In this document: positions 27,498-36,613 of the stretch, in pieces | How positions within the stretch are numbered: the first letter of the stretch is position 1 | Layout: every line of letters starts with the position of its first letter | Source of the DNA: Limibacterium fermenti | Lineage (GTDB): Bacteria; Bacteroidota; Bacteroidia; Bacteroidales; Dysgonomonadaceae | Reading direction: 5' to 3' | Length of the DNA: 64,000 nucleotides | Assembly (NCBI RefSeq): GCF_041902845.1 | Contig: NZ_CP159486.1 | Coordinates: 3,224,001-3,288,000, forward strand | Notes under the pieces: generated by a model | Told to the model about the DNA's origin: nothing | Database searches by the model: none | The model's input: only the letters and a program-made list of their open reading frames with translations | Made by a program: the position numbers and the translations under genes

Positions 27498-28424
27498 TTA
27501 TTTGTTTATATCATTATTTGAAGTGATAGATTCCACAAAAATATCGTGCATAGAAGGGAGAATTTCTTTATACGAAATTATTCCAACTTTCCTTAATATA
27601 TTAAAGAGTACAGATTCCGCTTCCGATTCATTGTGAAATTTTACTCTTGCGCAAATAAAATTGTCATTTCTTTGAATCAACAATATATCAGACTTATATT
27701 TAAGACATTCATCCTTAAATAATTCTTCGTGTTGTTTAAAACAAAACTCATACAAGAATGACTTTCTTTGTTGTTTTATTTCATTTACTTTCCCGGACAA
27801 AAGTATCTTTCCTTTATCAATTAACACAACTTGATCACAAAACTGTTCAACCGAATTCATGTCGTGAGTTGAAAGGATTATAGTCATTCCGGATTTATTA
27901 AGCTCTAAAATTTCTTTTCCTAACACTTCCCGGTTAATGGGGTCCAATCCGGAGAATGGTTCATCCAATATTAATAAATCCGGTTGATGAATAACAGATA
28001 TAACAAACTGAATTTTTTGTTGCATTCCTTTAGATAAAGTGTCAATCCGTTTATTCCACCAATCGGTTATTTCTAATTTTTCAAACCATTCTTTTATTCT
28101 TTTTTCTGCTTCCTGATGTGTTAGTCCTTTTAATACCGCCAAATAAATAGCCTGTTCGCCAACTTTCATTTTTTTGTATAAACCACGTTCTTCAGGTAAA
28201 TAACCAATCCGTTTTATACTTAATTTGTTTATTGGTTGTTCGTTAATAAGAACTTGACCTGAATCAGGAGTAATAATACCTGTTAGGATACGGATTAGCG
28301 TAGTCTTACCAGCTCCATTAGGACCTAAAAAACCAAAGATAGCATTTTGAGGTATTCTAAAATTGACACCATCTAAAGCTTTTACACACCTAAAATCTTT
28401 TTTAACTCTTTCTATATTTATCAT
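27498..28424 (-). CDS. ABC-2 (NatA-type) exporter ATPase
   Basis: 308 residues from ATG 28424 (MINIERVKKDFRCVKALDGV). Walker A is GPNGAGKTT, and the signature LSKGMQQK and Walker B LLILDEPFSGLD follow. The C-terminal 70 residues are the usual NatA extension. An in-frame start at 28544 would add 40 residues not seen in this family and overlap the upstream gene, so I prefer the shorter form. That leaves a gap of 97 bases. Confidence 0.9.
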   Translation of the reverse strand: MINIERVKKDFRCVKALDGVNFRIPQNAIFGFLGPNGAGKTTLIRILTGIITPDSGQVLINEQPINKLSIKRIGYLPEERGLYKKMKVGEQAIYLAVLKGLTHQEAEKRIKEWFEKLEITDWWNKRIDTLSKGMQQKIQFVISVIHQPDLLILDEPFSGLDPINREVLGKEILELNKSGMTIILSTHDMNSVEQFCDQVVLIDKGKILLSGKVNEIKQQRKSFLYEFCFKQHEELFKDECLKYKSDILLIQRNDNFICARVKFHNESEAESVLFNILRKVGIISYKEILPSMHDIFVESITSNNDINK

Positions 28425-28521
28425 TTTTTTATTTTGTTGATTATTTTGTCCTAATATAAATCTCAAGCAAAACCCATTGTTTATATCTTTTTCGATTGGA
28501 GTATTTTGTGAGGAGTCAATT

Positions 28522-28962
28522 TCATAATTGATTATCTTTAACATTTAATACTTGGAGTCGTTCTTTAATTTTGATGATTTTCGCCTCTCTTTCTAAAGAA
28601 AAAGTTTTCGACATTAAGTTACAGAAATTATATAGTTGTAACGTTTTTTCAATATATAAATTAGAATCACTAAAATTACAATCAATAACTGTATGAAATA
28701 GTAAATCAGCTAAAAGTTCAATATTATCAACATTGAATCCTACAAAAGTTGATAAATATTCTTTTGATTCTTCACAACCTAAAATTAAATATTTGTCAAG
28801 ATCGAAGCTAATTTCATTCAACAACAACATTTTGATGTTTTCAATCTGCTTTTCAATAGTTATTGCCGAATTATCTTTACCACCTAAAAACTTTTGATAA
28901 ATATTACTTATAATTACTCCAACTTTTTCTATTTCTTTCAATATAAAATCTCTCTGAATCAT
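28522..28962 (-). CDS. Small helical protein, DUF6483-like
   Basis: 146 residues, entirely helical by composition, beginning MIQRDFILKEIEKVGVIISN. This start resembles DUF6483 proteins, but I cannot confirm the match. There is no signal or membrane segment, so it is probably cytoplasmic. It lies seven bases after the glycosyltransferase-like gene and before the ABC-2 pair. It may be an adaptor or immunity-related protein of the operon. Confidence 0.5.
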   Translation of the reverse strand: MIQRDFILKEIEKVGVIISNIYQKFLGGKDNSAITIEKQIENIKMLLLNEISFDLDKYLILGCEESKEYLSTFVGFNVDNIELLADLLFHTVIDCNFSDSNLYIEKTLQLYNFCNLMSKTFSLEREAKIIKIKERLQVLNVKDNQL

Positions 28963-28969
28963 AATATTT

Positions 28970-30166
28970 CTATAGTTTTTTTAAGATCGTCTTTATATTA
29001 AATTTATTCATTGTTGTCTCAATTTCATTTCTTATTTGTTTCAATCTTTCATAATTACATAAATTTCCATTCTCGAATTTCTCTATAGAGTCCATAAACT
29101 TTTCCATATAATTTATATCATCAAATGGTGATGGTATATGAGTTGAAATATTCATATTTTGTAATTGAATAGCCACATCTTCTCTATCATAACATTGTGT
29201 GCCAATTGTTATAAATGGCTTGAGATGGAGCAATGGATAATGATAAATTCCATTACCGCAATGATGAATTATCAAATCAACATTTTCTGAAATATAATGT
29301 AACGGGAAAAAAGGATTAAAAAAAATACATCTTTTATCTACATCAAATGGAGGAAATACTGTAGTGGCTATTGCATATTCTTTTTTTATCAAATACTTAA
29401 ATATTCCAGATATATCTTGATTTTCAACAAGACCTGTTGTCAGAAAGATTTTTTTCTTACTTTTATTCTCATTAAAAAAAGCTTTTATCCTACCTAATAA
29501 TGAAATTTCTATTTGATCATTTGGGATTAAAGGGCCAGAAAAGTAATATGATTTTGTATCTACAAAAGGTGGCAATTTTTCAATTGAAGCAATACCTGGA
29601 ATTATTTTTATAGGTGGATTCAAGGCATTTTTTAACTTTAAATCTAATGCATATTTTGCAACGTAGTATTCTTTATTGGTCAAATCATCTGAATTGCCAG
29701 TGTAATTTTTATACCTGAAGATCATAAATCGTTTACCATTAATCAATTCTTTTTCAATTGAATGTACATGTAAAGGATTTCTTATAGCAGGATTAAGTAT
29801 TCTAAAAACCCCTGTACGCTGTATGGATATAACCGGAATATTCCTTTGTTCGCAATATTGATAAATATCAAAAGAAAAATCTTCTATAATAACATCAGGT
29901 TTATATTGGTCAATTACTTTATTTCTATTATCTAAGAATGGATGGATTGCTTTTAAATTGATATAGTTTGTGTTTTCTTTAAAAGTAGGAGGAGAATAAT
30001 CAAAATCCAACCTATTGACCTTGTATAATTTACTATAGTACTCGTCAGAATTAGGAAGAAGAAAGGAACACTCAATTCCCTTTATACTTCTAAAATACTT
30101 ATAGTACAAAACCAGTAAAGGAATTTGATGTGATTTTTTATAAAATGGTATAAATAAGAACTTCAT
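28970..30166 (-). CDS. Glycosyltransferase-like protein (GT-B fold, GT1/UGT type)
   Basis: 398 residues. The C-terminal half contains LIIHHCGNGIYHYPLLHLKP followed by an FITIGTQCYDRE stretch, which mirrors the donor-sugar binding site of GT1 enzymes (HHGG-type motif). The N-terminus (MKFLFIPFYKKSHQIPLLVL) resembles the Rossmann-like acceptor domain. It is soluble. In the cassette C operon it could glycosylate the peptide or a carrier lipid, but the divergence of the motif leaves the activity open. Confidence 0.6.
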   Translation of the reverse strand: MKFLFIPFYKKSHQIPLLVLYYKYFRSIKGIECSFLLPNSDEYYSKLYKVNRLDFDYSPPTFKENTNYINLKAIHPFLDNRNKVIDQYKPDVIIEDFSFDIYQYCEQRNIPVISIQRTGVFRILNPAIRNPLHVHSIEKELINGKRFMIFRYKNYTGNSDDLTNKEYYVAKYALDLKLKNALNPPIKIIPGIASIEKLPPFVDTKSYYFSGPLIPNDQIEISLLGRIKAFFNENKSKKKIFLTTGLVENQDISGIFKYLIKKEYAIATTVFPPFDVDKRCIFFNPFFPLHYISENVDLIIHHCGNGIYHYPLLHLKPFITIGTQCYDREDVAIQLQNMNISTHIPSPFDDINYMEKFMDSIEKFENGNLCNYERLKQIRNEIETTMNKFNIKTILKKL

Positions 30167-30245
30167 AAATAATGATTAAGTATCCGTGCCATGAAATTGG
30201 ACACAAAGTTTGACTAATTTTATTATAGTGTATCGAGAAAATATT

Positions 30246-30749
30246 CTAAAATAATTTTTTACCTTTTATATTTATTATAGCCTTATTCTTATTTAAATAA
30301 ATCAAAAAAAGAATAGCGAAACAATTTAAATATATATCTTTTAAATCAAATACAAATAGTGGTTTTAAATAAATATAATCAAGGCACCCATTTTCCCAAA
30401 TATATGTAGATATCAATACAGATATTATCCCCGAAAAAGCAAAAATGAAAGAAATATCAAGTAGTCTTGTTTTTTGTAAATTCCGTAAATAGTAATATAA
30501 AAGAATAATCACGATAAATGTTATAATGTTTAGAATTAAATGAAATGGCATGCCTAAATCAATATTAAATTTATTATGAAGCAAATGGTTCAAATAGCTA
30601 TACTTATTGTTAAATGTTGGATGGAATTCCAAAATTGGATTCAATATAATAAATCGGCATTCAAAAAAATAAATGTTGATTATTATTTTGATCAATTGGT
30701 CAAGAAGCGTAAAAAACAACGTAATAAAAATAATTTTATTGATTTTCAT
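30246..30749 (-). CDS. Signal peptidase II (LspA) homologue lacking one catalytic Asp
   Basis: 167 residues with four hydrophobic helices in the LspA pattern. The N-terminal DQLIK (D17) is conserved. In the catalytic region the usual NLxDR is VLIST, so the first catalytic Asp is Ser114. The second site, normally FNxAD, is FDLKD and keeps Asp138. It is therefore probably not an ordinary lipoprotein peptidase. It lies between the CPBP gene and the glycosyltransferase-like gene. It might bind the hydrophobic product, give immunity, or process the precursor in another way. These roles are inference. Confidence 0.65.
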   Translation of the reverse strand: MKINKIIFITLFFTLLDQLIKIIINIYFFECRFIILNPILEFHPTFNNKYSYLNHLLHNKFNIDLGMPFHLILNIITFIVIILLYYYLRNLQKTRLLDISFIFAFSGIISVLISTYIWENGCLDYIYLKPLFVFDLKDIYLNCFAILFLIYLNKNKAIINIKGKKLF

Positions 30750-30791
30750 AATCTATTCTATTTAACATTGAGGTACATATCCTCCCCTAGT

Positions 30792-31427
30792 TTATTCAAT
30801 AATATCAACTTTAGTTTTACTAAATAAATACTTCTTGTATACGTAAACCATTATATTATTCAATGAATGGGCAACAATTACAGATAAGAGATTATTTGAA
30901 TATAAGGTAATTGCCGAAAAAACAATAGCCATAAACATAAGCTCAATAACCTTTTTATTAAAATGAAATAAATAAAATAATAATGCATTTACTGCAATAG
31001 AAATAAGGGGTGAAAACAGCCTGTTAAAAAATGAGAGTAAAAATGACCTAAATATAAATTCTTCAACTGATGCAAGCAAGGTTATTACTAAAAATGTCTG
31101 TATTAATGAAAAGGAAATAAGATCAAGATCTAAAATTGACAAGTTATTAATGAATTTAGCAGAACGATTAATTTTTTTTCTGAAAAAGGTAATAAGGTAG
31201 GTAATCGAAAAATTCACAAAAAAAACAAAAACTCCAGTCATAACACCTAAAATTATATTTCTTATTGAAAAGAATATGGTAATAGGGGAAAATACATATA
31301 ATATACCATTGATTACTATCAACAGTATAATTATAACAATTGAAAAAACTCGTTTTATCTTCTTTTTTTTCAGTATATGAAATTTATTTTCTTTGCTTAA
31401 ATAAGAAACACTACTCAGTCTTTGCAT
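30792..31427 (-). CDS. CPBP-family intramembrane metalloprotease
   Basis: 211 residues with about six membrane helices. The three family motifs are visible: EEFIFR (E122, E123, R127), an H in the LFHF segment (H155), and AHSLN (H187, N190). CPBP/Abi proteins mature or confer immunity to bacteriocins in many Gram-positive clusters. An IS3-family element ends 24 bases upstream of its start, so its expression may now depend on readthrough or on the IS. Another CPBP-independent protease candidate, the LspA homologue, follows. Confidence 0.85.
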   Translation of the reverse strand: MQRLSSVSYLSKENKFHILKKKKIKRVFSIVIIILLIVINGILYVFSPITIFFSIRNIILGVMTGVFVFFVNFSITYLITFFRKKINRSAKFINNLSILDLDLISFSLIQTFLVITLLASVEEFIFRSFLLSFFNRLFSPLISIAVNALLFYLFHFNKKVIELMFMAIVFSAITLYSNNLLSVIVAHSLNNIMVYVYKKYLFSKTKVDIIE

Positions 31428-31635
31428 ATATATTTATTATTAAAATACACTACTCCCCAGTTGTAGGACAGGTATTATCACTTTATTAAGTGCGTTAAGA
31501 TAAATATCTTCATACAAATTTATACTTATTATTTGGTTTATAATACTTTTCTTTCATTTTATTCGCTGTTTTTTCTTTAGCTCATGGAGCGAAGGCGTAG
31601 CCGAAGCGGAATGAGCTAAAAAAAGGCTCTCCCTA

Positions 31636-32493
31636 TCAGGCCGTTTTCAGCCGTCCCGTTCCACATTGGAAGACTTCTATCGGCGGTCGGTAGCCAAGGC
31701 TCTGATGGAGCCTGTCGTGATTATAGAACCGGAAGTACCCGTTCAATCCCTTCCACAAACTGTTTCCATCGTCATACGCATGCAAATAGATGTGTTCGTA
31801 CTTCACACTGCGCCATAAACGTTCAATAAAGATATTATCGATGGCACGACCTCTACCGTCCATACTGATGCGAATCTCATGCCTTTTCAGGCAATCGGTG
31901 TAAATATCCGAAGTGAACTGACTGCCTTGGTCAGAATTGATTATTTCCGGTGTTCCATGTACCGAGATAGCCTCTTCGATACAATCCACACACCATTCCG
32001 CGCTCATCGTGTTACTCAGGCTCCAGCCCACCACATAACGTGAGTAAACATCGATAATGGCAAACAAATACATAAACCCTTTCGACATGGGAATATAGGT
32101 GATGTCAATGGCCCAAACCTGATTCGGCCTGTCAATCTTCAGCCCTTTCAACAAATAGGGGTATTTGTGCCCATCCTTTCCCGGGATAGTGGTCCTTGTG
32201 CCCGGATAAAGGGTCTGCCAACCCACCATGCGCATTAACCGTCTGAGCCGTTTACGGTTGATTCTATACCCTAACAGGGTGAGTAAGGGTAGAAGTCGCT
32301 CAACACCATAAAATGGAGTGGAAAGATATTGTTCGTCCAACCAACGCATAATCCCCAAATTCTCCTCACTTTCAGGAGAAGGGGTGTAGTACAACCCGCT
32401 ACGGTGAATCGAAAGCAGCTTGCATTGACGCACTATACTCATCTCCGGAGATTGACGTTCGACCAATTCGCGGCGTACTTCCGGAGGCATCAT
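31636..32493 (-). CDS. IS3-family transposase, OrfB (DDE integrase)
   Basis: 285 residues with an N-terminal helix-turn-helix-like region and a retroviral-type integrase core. The acidic triad is visible as IDITYI (first Asp), INSDQGSQFTS (second Asp) and IFIERLWRSVKYEH (Glu). It is probably made as a fusion with OrfA by -1 frameshifting on the A9 run at 32500-32508. Confidence 0.95.
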   Translation of the reverse strand: MMPPEVRRELVERQSPEMSIVRQCKLLSIHRSGLYYTPSPESEENLGIMRWLDEQYLSTPFYGVERLLPLLTLLGYRINRKRLRRLMRMVGWQTLYPGTRTTIPGKDGHKYPYLLKGLKIDRPNQVWAIDITYIPMSKGFMYLFAIIDVYSRYVVGWSLSNTMSAEWCVDCIEEAISVHGTPEIINSDQGSQFTSDIYTDCLKRHEIRISMDGRGRAIDNIFIERLWRSVKYEHIYLHAYDDGNSLWKGLNGYFRFYNHDRLHQSLGYRPPIEVFQCGTGRLKTA

Positions 32494-32777
32494 CGCAGCT
32501 TTTTTTTTAACCAGTCATTGTCAACCTTCAATTCCCCTATCTGACGATAAAGTTCTGCTATCAGACGGTCTTTTTCTGATAATTCATCATGCCCGACACT
32601 CTTTTCAAAGACCTTGCTTCCTTCTTCCTTGAAAGAACGTTTCCACTGGCTTACCTGATTGGGATGCAAATCATATTTTTTACACAAACTTTCAATGGTT
32701 TCTCGTTCTTGCAATGCTTCCAACGCTACTTTGGCTTTAAATTCAGCACTGAATTTTCTCCGACTTCCTTTATTCAT
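32490..32777 (-). CDS. IS3-family transposase, OrfA
   Basis: 95 residues from ATG 32777 (MNKGSRRKFSAEFKAKVALE), the standard OrfA start; an upstream in-frame ATG adds seven residues. It contains a helix-turn-helix (CKKYDLHPNQVSQWKRSF) and a C-terminal leucine-zipper-like helix ending DNDWLKKKLR. It overlaps OrfB by four bases. Confidence 0.95.
   Translation of the reverse strand: MNKGSRRKFSAEFKAKVALEALQERETIESLCKKYDLHPNQVSQWKRSFKEEGSKVFEKSVGHDELSEKDRLIAELYRQIGELKVDNDWLKKKLR
32500..32508 (-). promoter_or_regulatory. Programmed -1 frameshift site of the IS3 element
   Basis: Nine consecutive A residues on the minus strand lie just before the OrfA stop and the OrfB start. This is the usual A-rich slippery site that yields the OrfAB fusion transposase. 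Confidence 0.7.
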
Positions 32778-32822
32778 AATTCTTTGTCTTTTACGCACAA
32801 AGATACTACTTAACTTCTTGTC

Positions 32823-34652
32823 CTAATTTTGGGGAGTATTATAAAATTCAACAAAAACAATAGCCATTTTAGCTTCTAAAGTCTGGTAAAATTCTGCAAT
32901 ATATTCTAAAGATAAATCATCAGCTTTTGCAAATATTTCATATAGTGTATTTTTACCTGTTGCTTTTTCCCATAAATAAGCATTTTTCCCATCAATAATT
33001 GTATTTATTCCACTTAAATCAATAAAATTATACTGGTTCGTATCTTTATTATATTCAATTTCCCAAAGCCTTAAAGGAGATAGAGTATGAGATTTCTGAA
33101 TAACATCTATTTGAGTTGAATCTACTGTTGTGGATCGTGTTACGATTTGTAAATACTTTTGAAAAGACGCAAGTCTACCTAATGTATCTAATATACCATT
33201 TTGATGAAATGTAACTCGATTAGGTTCTGTAAAGTATTTTATTATTTTGTTCCTTGGATATTTAAAAATATTTTCATTGATACATTTTAATATCTCTCCA
33301 TCAGTATATGGTTTTAGAGCTATTAATTCATCTAGCGACAGAGATTTTGGTCTACATACAATATCATTCATTCCAAAGCGTACAAACTCAAAATCATCAA
33401 TTAAAATTTCTATATTATATTTTTCAGGATTATTTCTAAGTGGAGTTCCATGAAACGGAGTTACATAAGCATTCGAAATATTTAACTTAAAGTCAGATAA
33501 CTTTATTAGATCCTTAATAAAATTTAAGCTATCCTTAAACTCATTAAAAGTTTCTTCGGGATTTCCTAATAGTATATTACCATGTACTAATAGACGTTCA
33601 TATTTAGCAGTTTCATTTATGACTTTTTTTGTCTGTTCTAATGTAATGTTTTTATTATAAATATCCAATACCTTTTGATTACCAGATTCTACGCCCAATT
33701 GAATTTTTCTAAGTCCTGCTTCATACATTACAGACAACAATTCTGGATTCTTTGATAGAGCATCAATTCTTCCCTCACAAAACCAAACAAATCTATATTT
33801 TTGTCTGACTTCTTTTATCATTGAACACATATCTTTAACTCTTTTAGGAGAGGACGTAAATGTATCGTCTGAAATTATTAAATAATCGGTATTTGTTTGA
33901 GAAATGAAATACTCTAAGTCCTGTTTTACTAATTCTACTTTTTTTGCTCTATATTTTCTTTTTAGACTTCCTTCTACACAAAAAGCACAATTGTGAGGAC
34001 ATCCTCTTCCAGACATGAAAAACTTATATGATTTCCTCAGCTTGTCTAGAATGTGAGTATAGTCATCTTCTTTTACGCCAGATGGGATTATCCAATACTT
34101 CTTGTTTGATAATATCGCATATTGAGGGATTGGCAACGAATTGACATCAAGCGGCATTGCATCTACATTCTTTATTATTTTGCCATTTTTTTTGAAAGAA
34201 ATACCTCTTACATGTTCAAATGATCTATTTTGACTAATACATTTAAGAATTTCTACGAGCTTAACTTCTCCTTCTTCTCGTACAACTACATCACATTCGC
34301 ATTTTGATAATGTTTTTTCATCAGCAAAAGAAGCTTCAGGCCCTCCTAATATGATTGTAGTTTTAGGAAATTGATTTTTTATACTACTACAAATCTTGTA
34401 TACATAACGAATATTATCCGAATTAGTAGTCATGCCTATTGCATCAAAATTCCATTTTTTAAGTTCATCTATGATACCCAGAATAGAGTAATTTAATAGA
34501 GTTTTTACATTTAACACTTTAAAACTCATATTGTATTCCTCTAGCATTGCACCTATTGGAAATAAATATCCAAGAACCATTGCATTTACATTAGTTTGTG
34601 GTTCAAGTCCATCTATGAAAATAATGTTCAATTTAGATTCTGAGTTTTTCAT
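32823..34652 (-). CDS. B12-binding-type radical SAM protein, 3' end altered by IS
   Basis: 609 residues. The N-terminal 200 residues resemble a cobalamin-binding Rossmann domain (TIILGGPEASFADE near 99-112). The radical SAM domain follows with Cys218, Cys222 and Cys225 in GRGCPHNCAFC. A C-terminal region of about 150 residues is unassigned. The last codons (TPQN and the stop) are read from the end of the inserted IS3 element, so the native C-terminus has been replaced. Position after the precursor gene and another radical SAM gene suggests a role in peptide modification, for example C-methylation or epimerisation. Loss of a few C-terminal residues may or may not be tolerated. Confidence 0.85.
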   Translation of the reverse strand: MKNSESKLNIIFIDGLEPQTNVNAMVLGYLFPIGAMLEEYNMSFKVLNVKTLLNYSILGIIDELKKWNFDAIGMTTNSDNIRYVYKICSSIKNQFPKTTIILGGPEASFADEKTLSKCECDVVVREEGEVKLVEILKCISQNRSFEHVRGISFKKNGKIIKNVDAMPLDVNSLPIPQYAILSNKKYWIIPSGVKEDDYTHILDKLRKSYKFFMSGRGCPHNCAFCVEGSLKRKYRAKKVELVKQDLEYFISQTNTDYLIISDDTFTSSPKRVKDMCSMIKEVRQKYRFVWFCEGRIDALSKNPELLSVMYEAGLRKIQLGVESGNQKVLDIYNKNITLEQTKKVINETAKYERLLVHGNILLGNPEETFNEFKDSLNFIKDLIKLSDFKLNISNAYVTPFHGTPLRNNPEKYNIEILIDDFEFVRFGMNDIVCRPKSLSLDELIALKPYTDGEILKCINENIFKYPRNKIIKYFTEPNRVTFHQNGILDTLGRLASFQKYLQIVTRSTTVDSTQIDVIQKSHTLSPLRLWEIEYNKDTNQYNFIDLSGINTIIDGKNAYLWEKATGKNTLYEIFAKADDLSLEYIAEFYQTLEAKMAIVFVEFYNTPQN

Positions 34653-34764
34653 TGCTTATTAATTTGTTTCAATTTTTTTAATTATCTTAGATCCCCTCAG
34701 TAGTATTACAACCTTTTATGCAAATAAGTTTTTTATTATAACTAATTATTGCTGCTTTAAATAT

Positions 34765-36372
34765 TTAAATTTTTAAATATTTCCGGTAATTTAGTTCTAA
34801 GTTCATTTCCCAGACATTAAGAATTGAAATAATAGTTTGTTTGTTAACTTTACCTGATGATTCTTGATTTAATAATGACACTATTTCGCCTAAAGAGAAT
34901 CCACTCAAAATATAATTGATTAGAACTATATTTAAATTCGATAAATCACTTTTTAATTTTTCTTCTGGGAGATACTGCTTTTGGGTAAAAAATACTGGAG
35001 TATAATCATCTAGATTTTCTTCTATTTCCCACGAGTAATATGTATTAAAACTTTCATTCTTAATTGTAAATACCATGTATCTTTGTGTTCTTCTTATAAA
35101 TTCTTTTTGTGTTTGAGTTTTAATATTATAATTATGTTCTAATTCAAATTGCTCATAAAGTGTTTTTACGGGGATATTTTTCCTAAGTTCATTCTTTGTT
35201 GCATTAATTTCTTTCAGCATATCTTTTTTATACATAGAAAGTTCTAAAGTACTTAGAGCTTTCGAACCTTGTATGAATTCTCTTTTCTTTTGACATATAT
35301 CTTCATATTTATTATTTATTGGCAATTTTTCAGGGAAATAACAATGTAAATGAATGTCACATAAAGCAGTTGTCAAATAAAGTAATCTCATTATGAATTC
35401 TTTTGTTTCTAATAGGGATTTTTTTGTTTCTGAAGGCATTCCTATCATGAAATGTAAGACTATATTAGGTATTTTTGCTACCATTGCAGAATTAATTATT
35501 GATTCAACATCCATCAAAGAATGGTAAATGCCGTTTTTCGCCAATAATTTTTCATTTCCACTTTCACAACCAATCTCAATTCTTTTCAATTTTGCTTCAG
35601 TCATTAATTCTATTAAATCAAGATTATTAATAATAAAATTAGGCATAATAAAACAAGACCAGGCAAAATCGTATTCTGTTCCTATTTCGATTAGTTTAGA
35701 ACAAAATTTTTCTACAAAATCTCTTTCACAAGCAAAATTATGATTTATAATATGGAAATATTTTATTCCCAACGATAAAACTGTCCTAATATCTTCAATA
35801 ATAATATCAAGACTTCTATATAATATCTTGGAGTCATTAATATTACAATACTTGCATTTGCCTTTACAGCCAGTTCCTGTATTTATCGTAATTGTTTTTT
35901 CTTGAATATTCCTTATCAAGGAGAAATCTGTATTTAAATTATATTGATTATTGTCAAAATGAAGGTTAAATTTATTTAATAGAATGTTGATGTTTTCAAT
36001 CAAACTATATTTTTCATTATAGATTACATTTTGGGGAGATTTGCCATTCAGTAAGTATGATAGATTTTCATTAATTGATAGGAATATTACATCTATTTTT
36101 GTTTTGAAATTATTTAGGTCTAACCGTAATAAGGGAAGTATATTATCAATATTTGAATAAAAAATAGCTACTTCTATTTTCTTTTCTTCTATGAATTTAT
36201 ATAGCTTTTCTTTATTAAAGTCCTTCTCACTTGCATTAATGTAAAATGTGTCTTTGTTTATTTTCTTGAATGCAGAGGCATATAATAAAAAGACTGAATT
36301 TGTTGAATTATCTCTATAATCATTAAATATATTTGAATAATCAGCCCAGCCATCTATAAAAAGAAATCTCAT
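34765..36372 (-). CDS. Radical SAM protein with degenerate B12-type N-terminus
   Basis: 535 residues from ATG 36372 (MRFLFIDGWADYSNIFNDY). An upstream in-frame start adds 39 residues of unlikely sequence. The radical SAM motif is GTGCKGKCKYC (Cys169, Cys173, Cys176). The N-terminal 150 residues sit where a cobalamin domain would be, but I do not see the conserved His motif. It lies downstream of the precursor gene 36614-36763 and two stem-loops, and upstream of another radical SAM gene. It is probably a peptide-modifying enzyme of cassette C. Confidence 0.8.
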   Translation of the reverse strand: MRFLFIDGWADYSNIFNDYRDNSTNSVFLLYASAFKKINKDTFYINASEKDFNKEKLYKFIEEKKIEVAIFYSNIDNILPLLRLDLNNFKTKIDVIFLSINENLSYLLNGKSPQNVIYNEKYSLIENINILLNKFNLHFDNNQYNLNTDFSLIRNIQEKTITINTGTGCKGKCKYCNINDSKILYRSLDIIIEDIRTVLSLGIKYFHIINHNFACERDFVEKFCSKLIEIGTEYDFAWSCFIMPNFIINNLDLIELMTEAKLKRIEIGCESGNEKLLAKNGIYHSLMDVESIINSAMVAKIPNIVLHFMIGMPSETKKSLLETKEFIMRLLYLTTALCDIHLHCYFPEKLPINNKYEDICQKKREFIQGSKALSTLELSMYKKDMLKEINATKNELRKNIPVKTLYEQFELEHNYNIKTQTQKEFIRRTQRYMVFTIKNESFNTYYSWEIEENLDDYTPVFFTQKQYLPEEKLKSDLSNLNIVLINYILSGFSLGEIVSLLNQESSGKVNKQTIISILNVWEMNLELNYRKYLKI

Positions 36373-36542
36373 CGTATAATGTGTTAAATAATTAGTACAA
36401 ACCTTGCATGGAATACATAAAATAAAGTATATCAAATAAGCGTTTTTAGGGAAATTTCGGCAAAAAAAGATTTTTCGGAGGGGACTCACTATTTATATTT
36501 ATACTCGAATTATCTATGAAAATTTACCAATCTTTTTTTAAT

Positions 36543-36572
36543 ACCCACCTACTTGCTTGTAAGTAGGTGGGT
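36543..36572 (-). promoter_or_regulatory. Perfect 12-bp stem-loop downstream of precursor gene
   Basis: ACCCACCTACTT (36543-36554) pairs with AAGTAGGTGGGT (36561-36572) around a six-base loop. No T tract follows on the minus strand. Together with the adjacent terminator it could protect the 3' end of the precursor mRNA and set a lower expression of the downstream enzymes. Confidence 0.65.
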
Positions 36573-36599
36573 AAAAGAGCTGTCTCGTTTTGAAACAGC
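36573..36599 (-). terminator. Intrinsic (partial) terminator after cassette C precursor
   Basis: On the minus strand GCTGTTTC pairs with GAGACAGC around an AAAAC loop and is followed by TCTTTT. It begins 15 bases after the precursor stop. Downstream radical SAM genes in the same direction have no clear promoter of their own, so leaky termination is likely. Confidence 0.7.
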
Positions 36600-36613
36600 A
36601 CCCAATTTCAACC

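Larger units (their letters stand above)
31451..32838 (-). mobile_element. IS3-family insertion sequence
   Basis: The element of about 1388 bp carries two overlapping transposase frames. Its left end reads TACTCCCCAGTTGTAGGACA, and the right end is an imperfect inverted copy ending GGGGAGTA at 32838. No convincing target duplication is visible. A stem-loop (31576-31620, arms TTTAGCTCAT/ATGAGCTAAA) lies near the left end. It has inserted at the 3' end of the radical SAM gene 32823-34652 and just before the CPBP gene. Both transposase genes look intact, so the IS may be active. Confidence 0.85.

Noticed and set aside
31576..31620. Stem-loop in the IS3 element considered as a terminator
   Set aside because: The T tract is on the wrong side for the transposase transcript, so I only report it as part of the IS.
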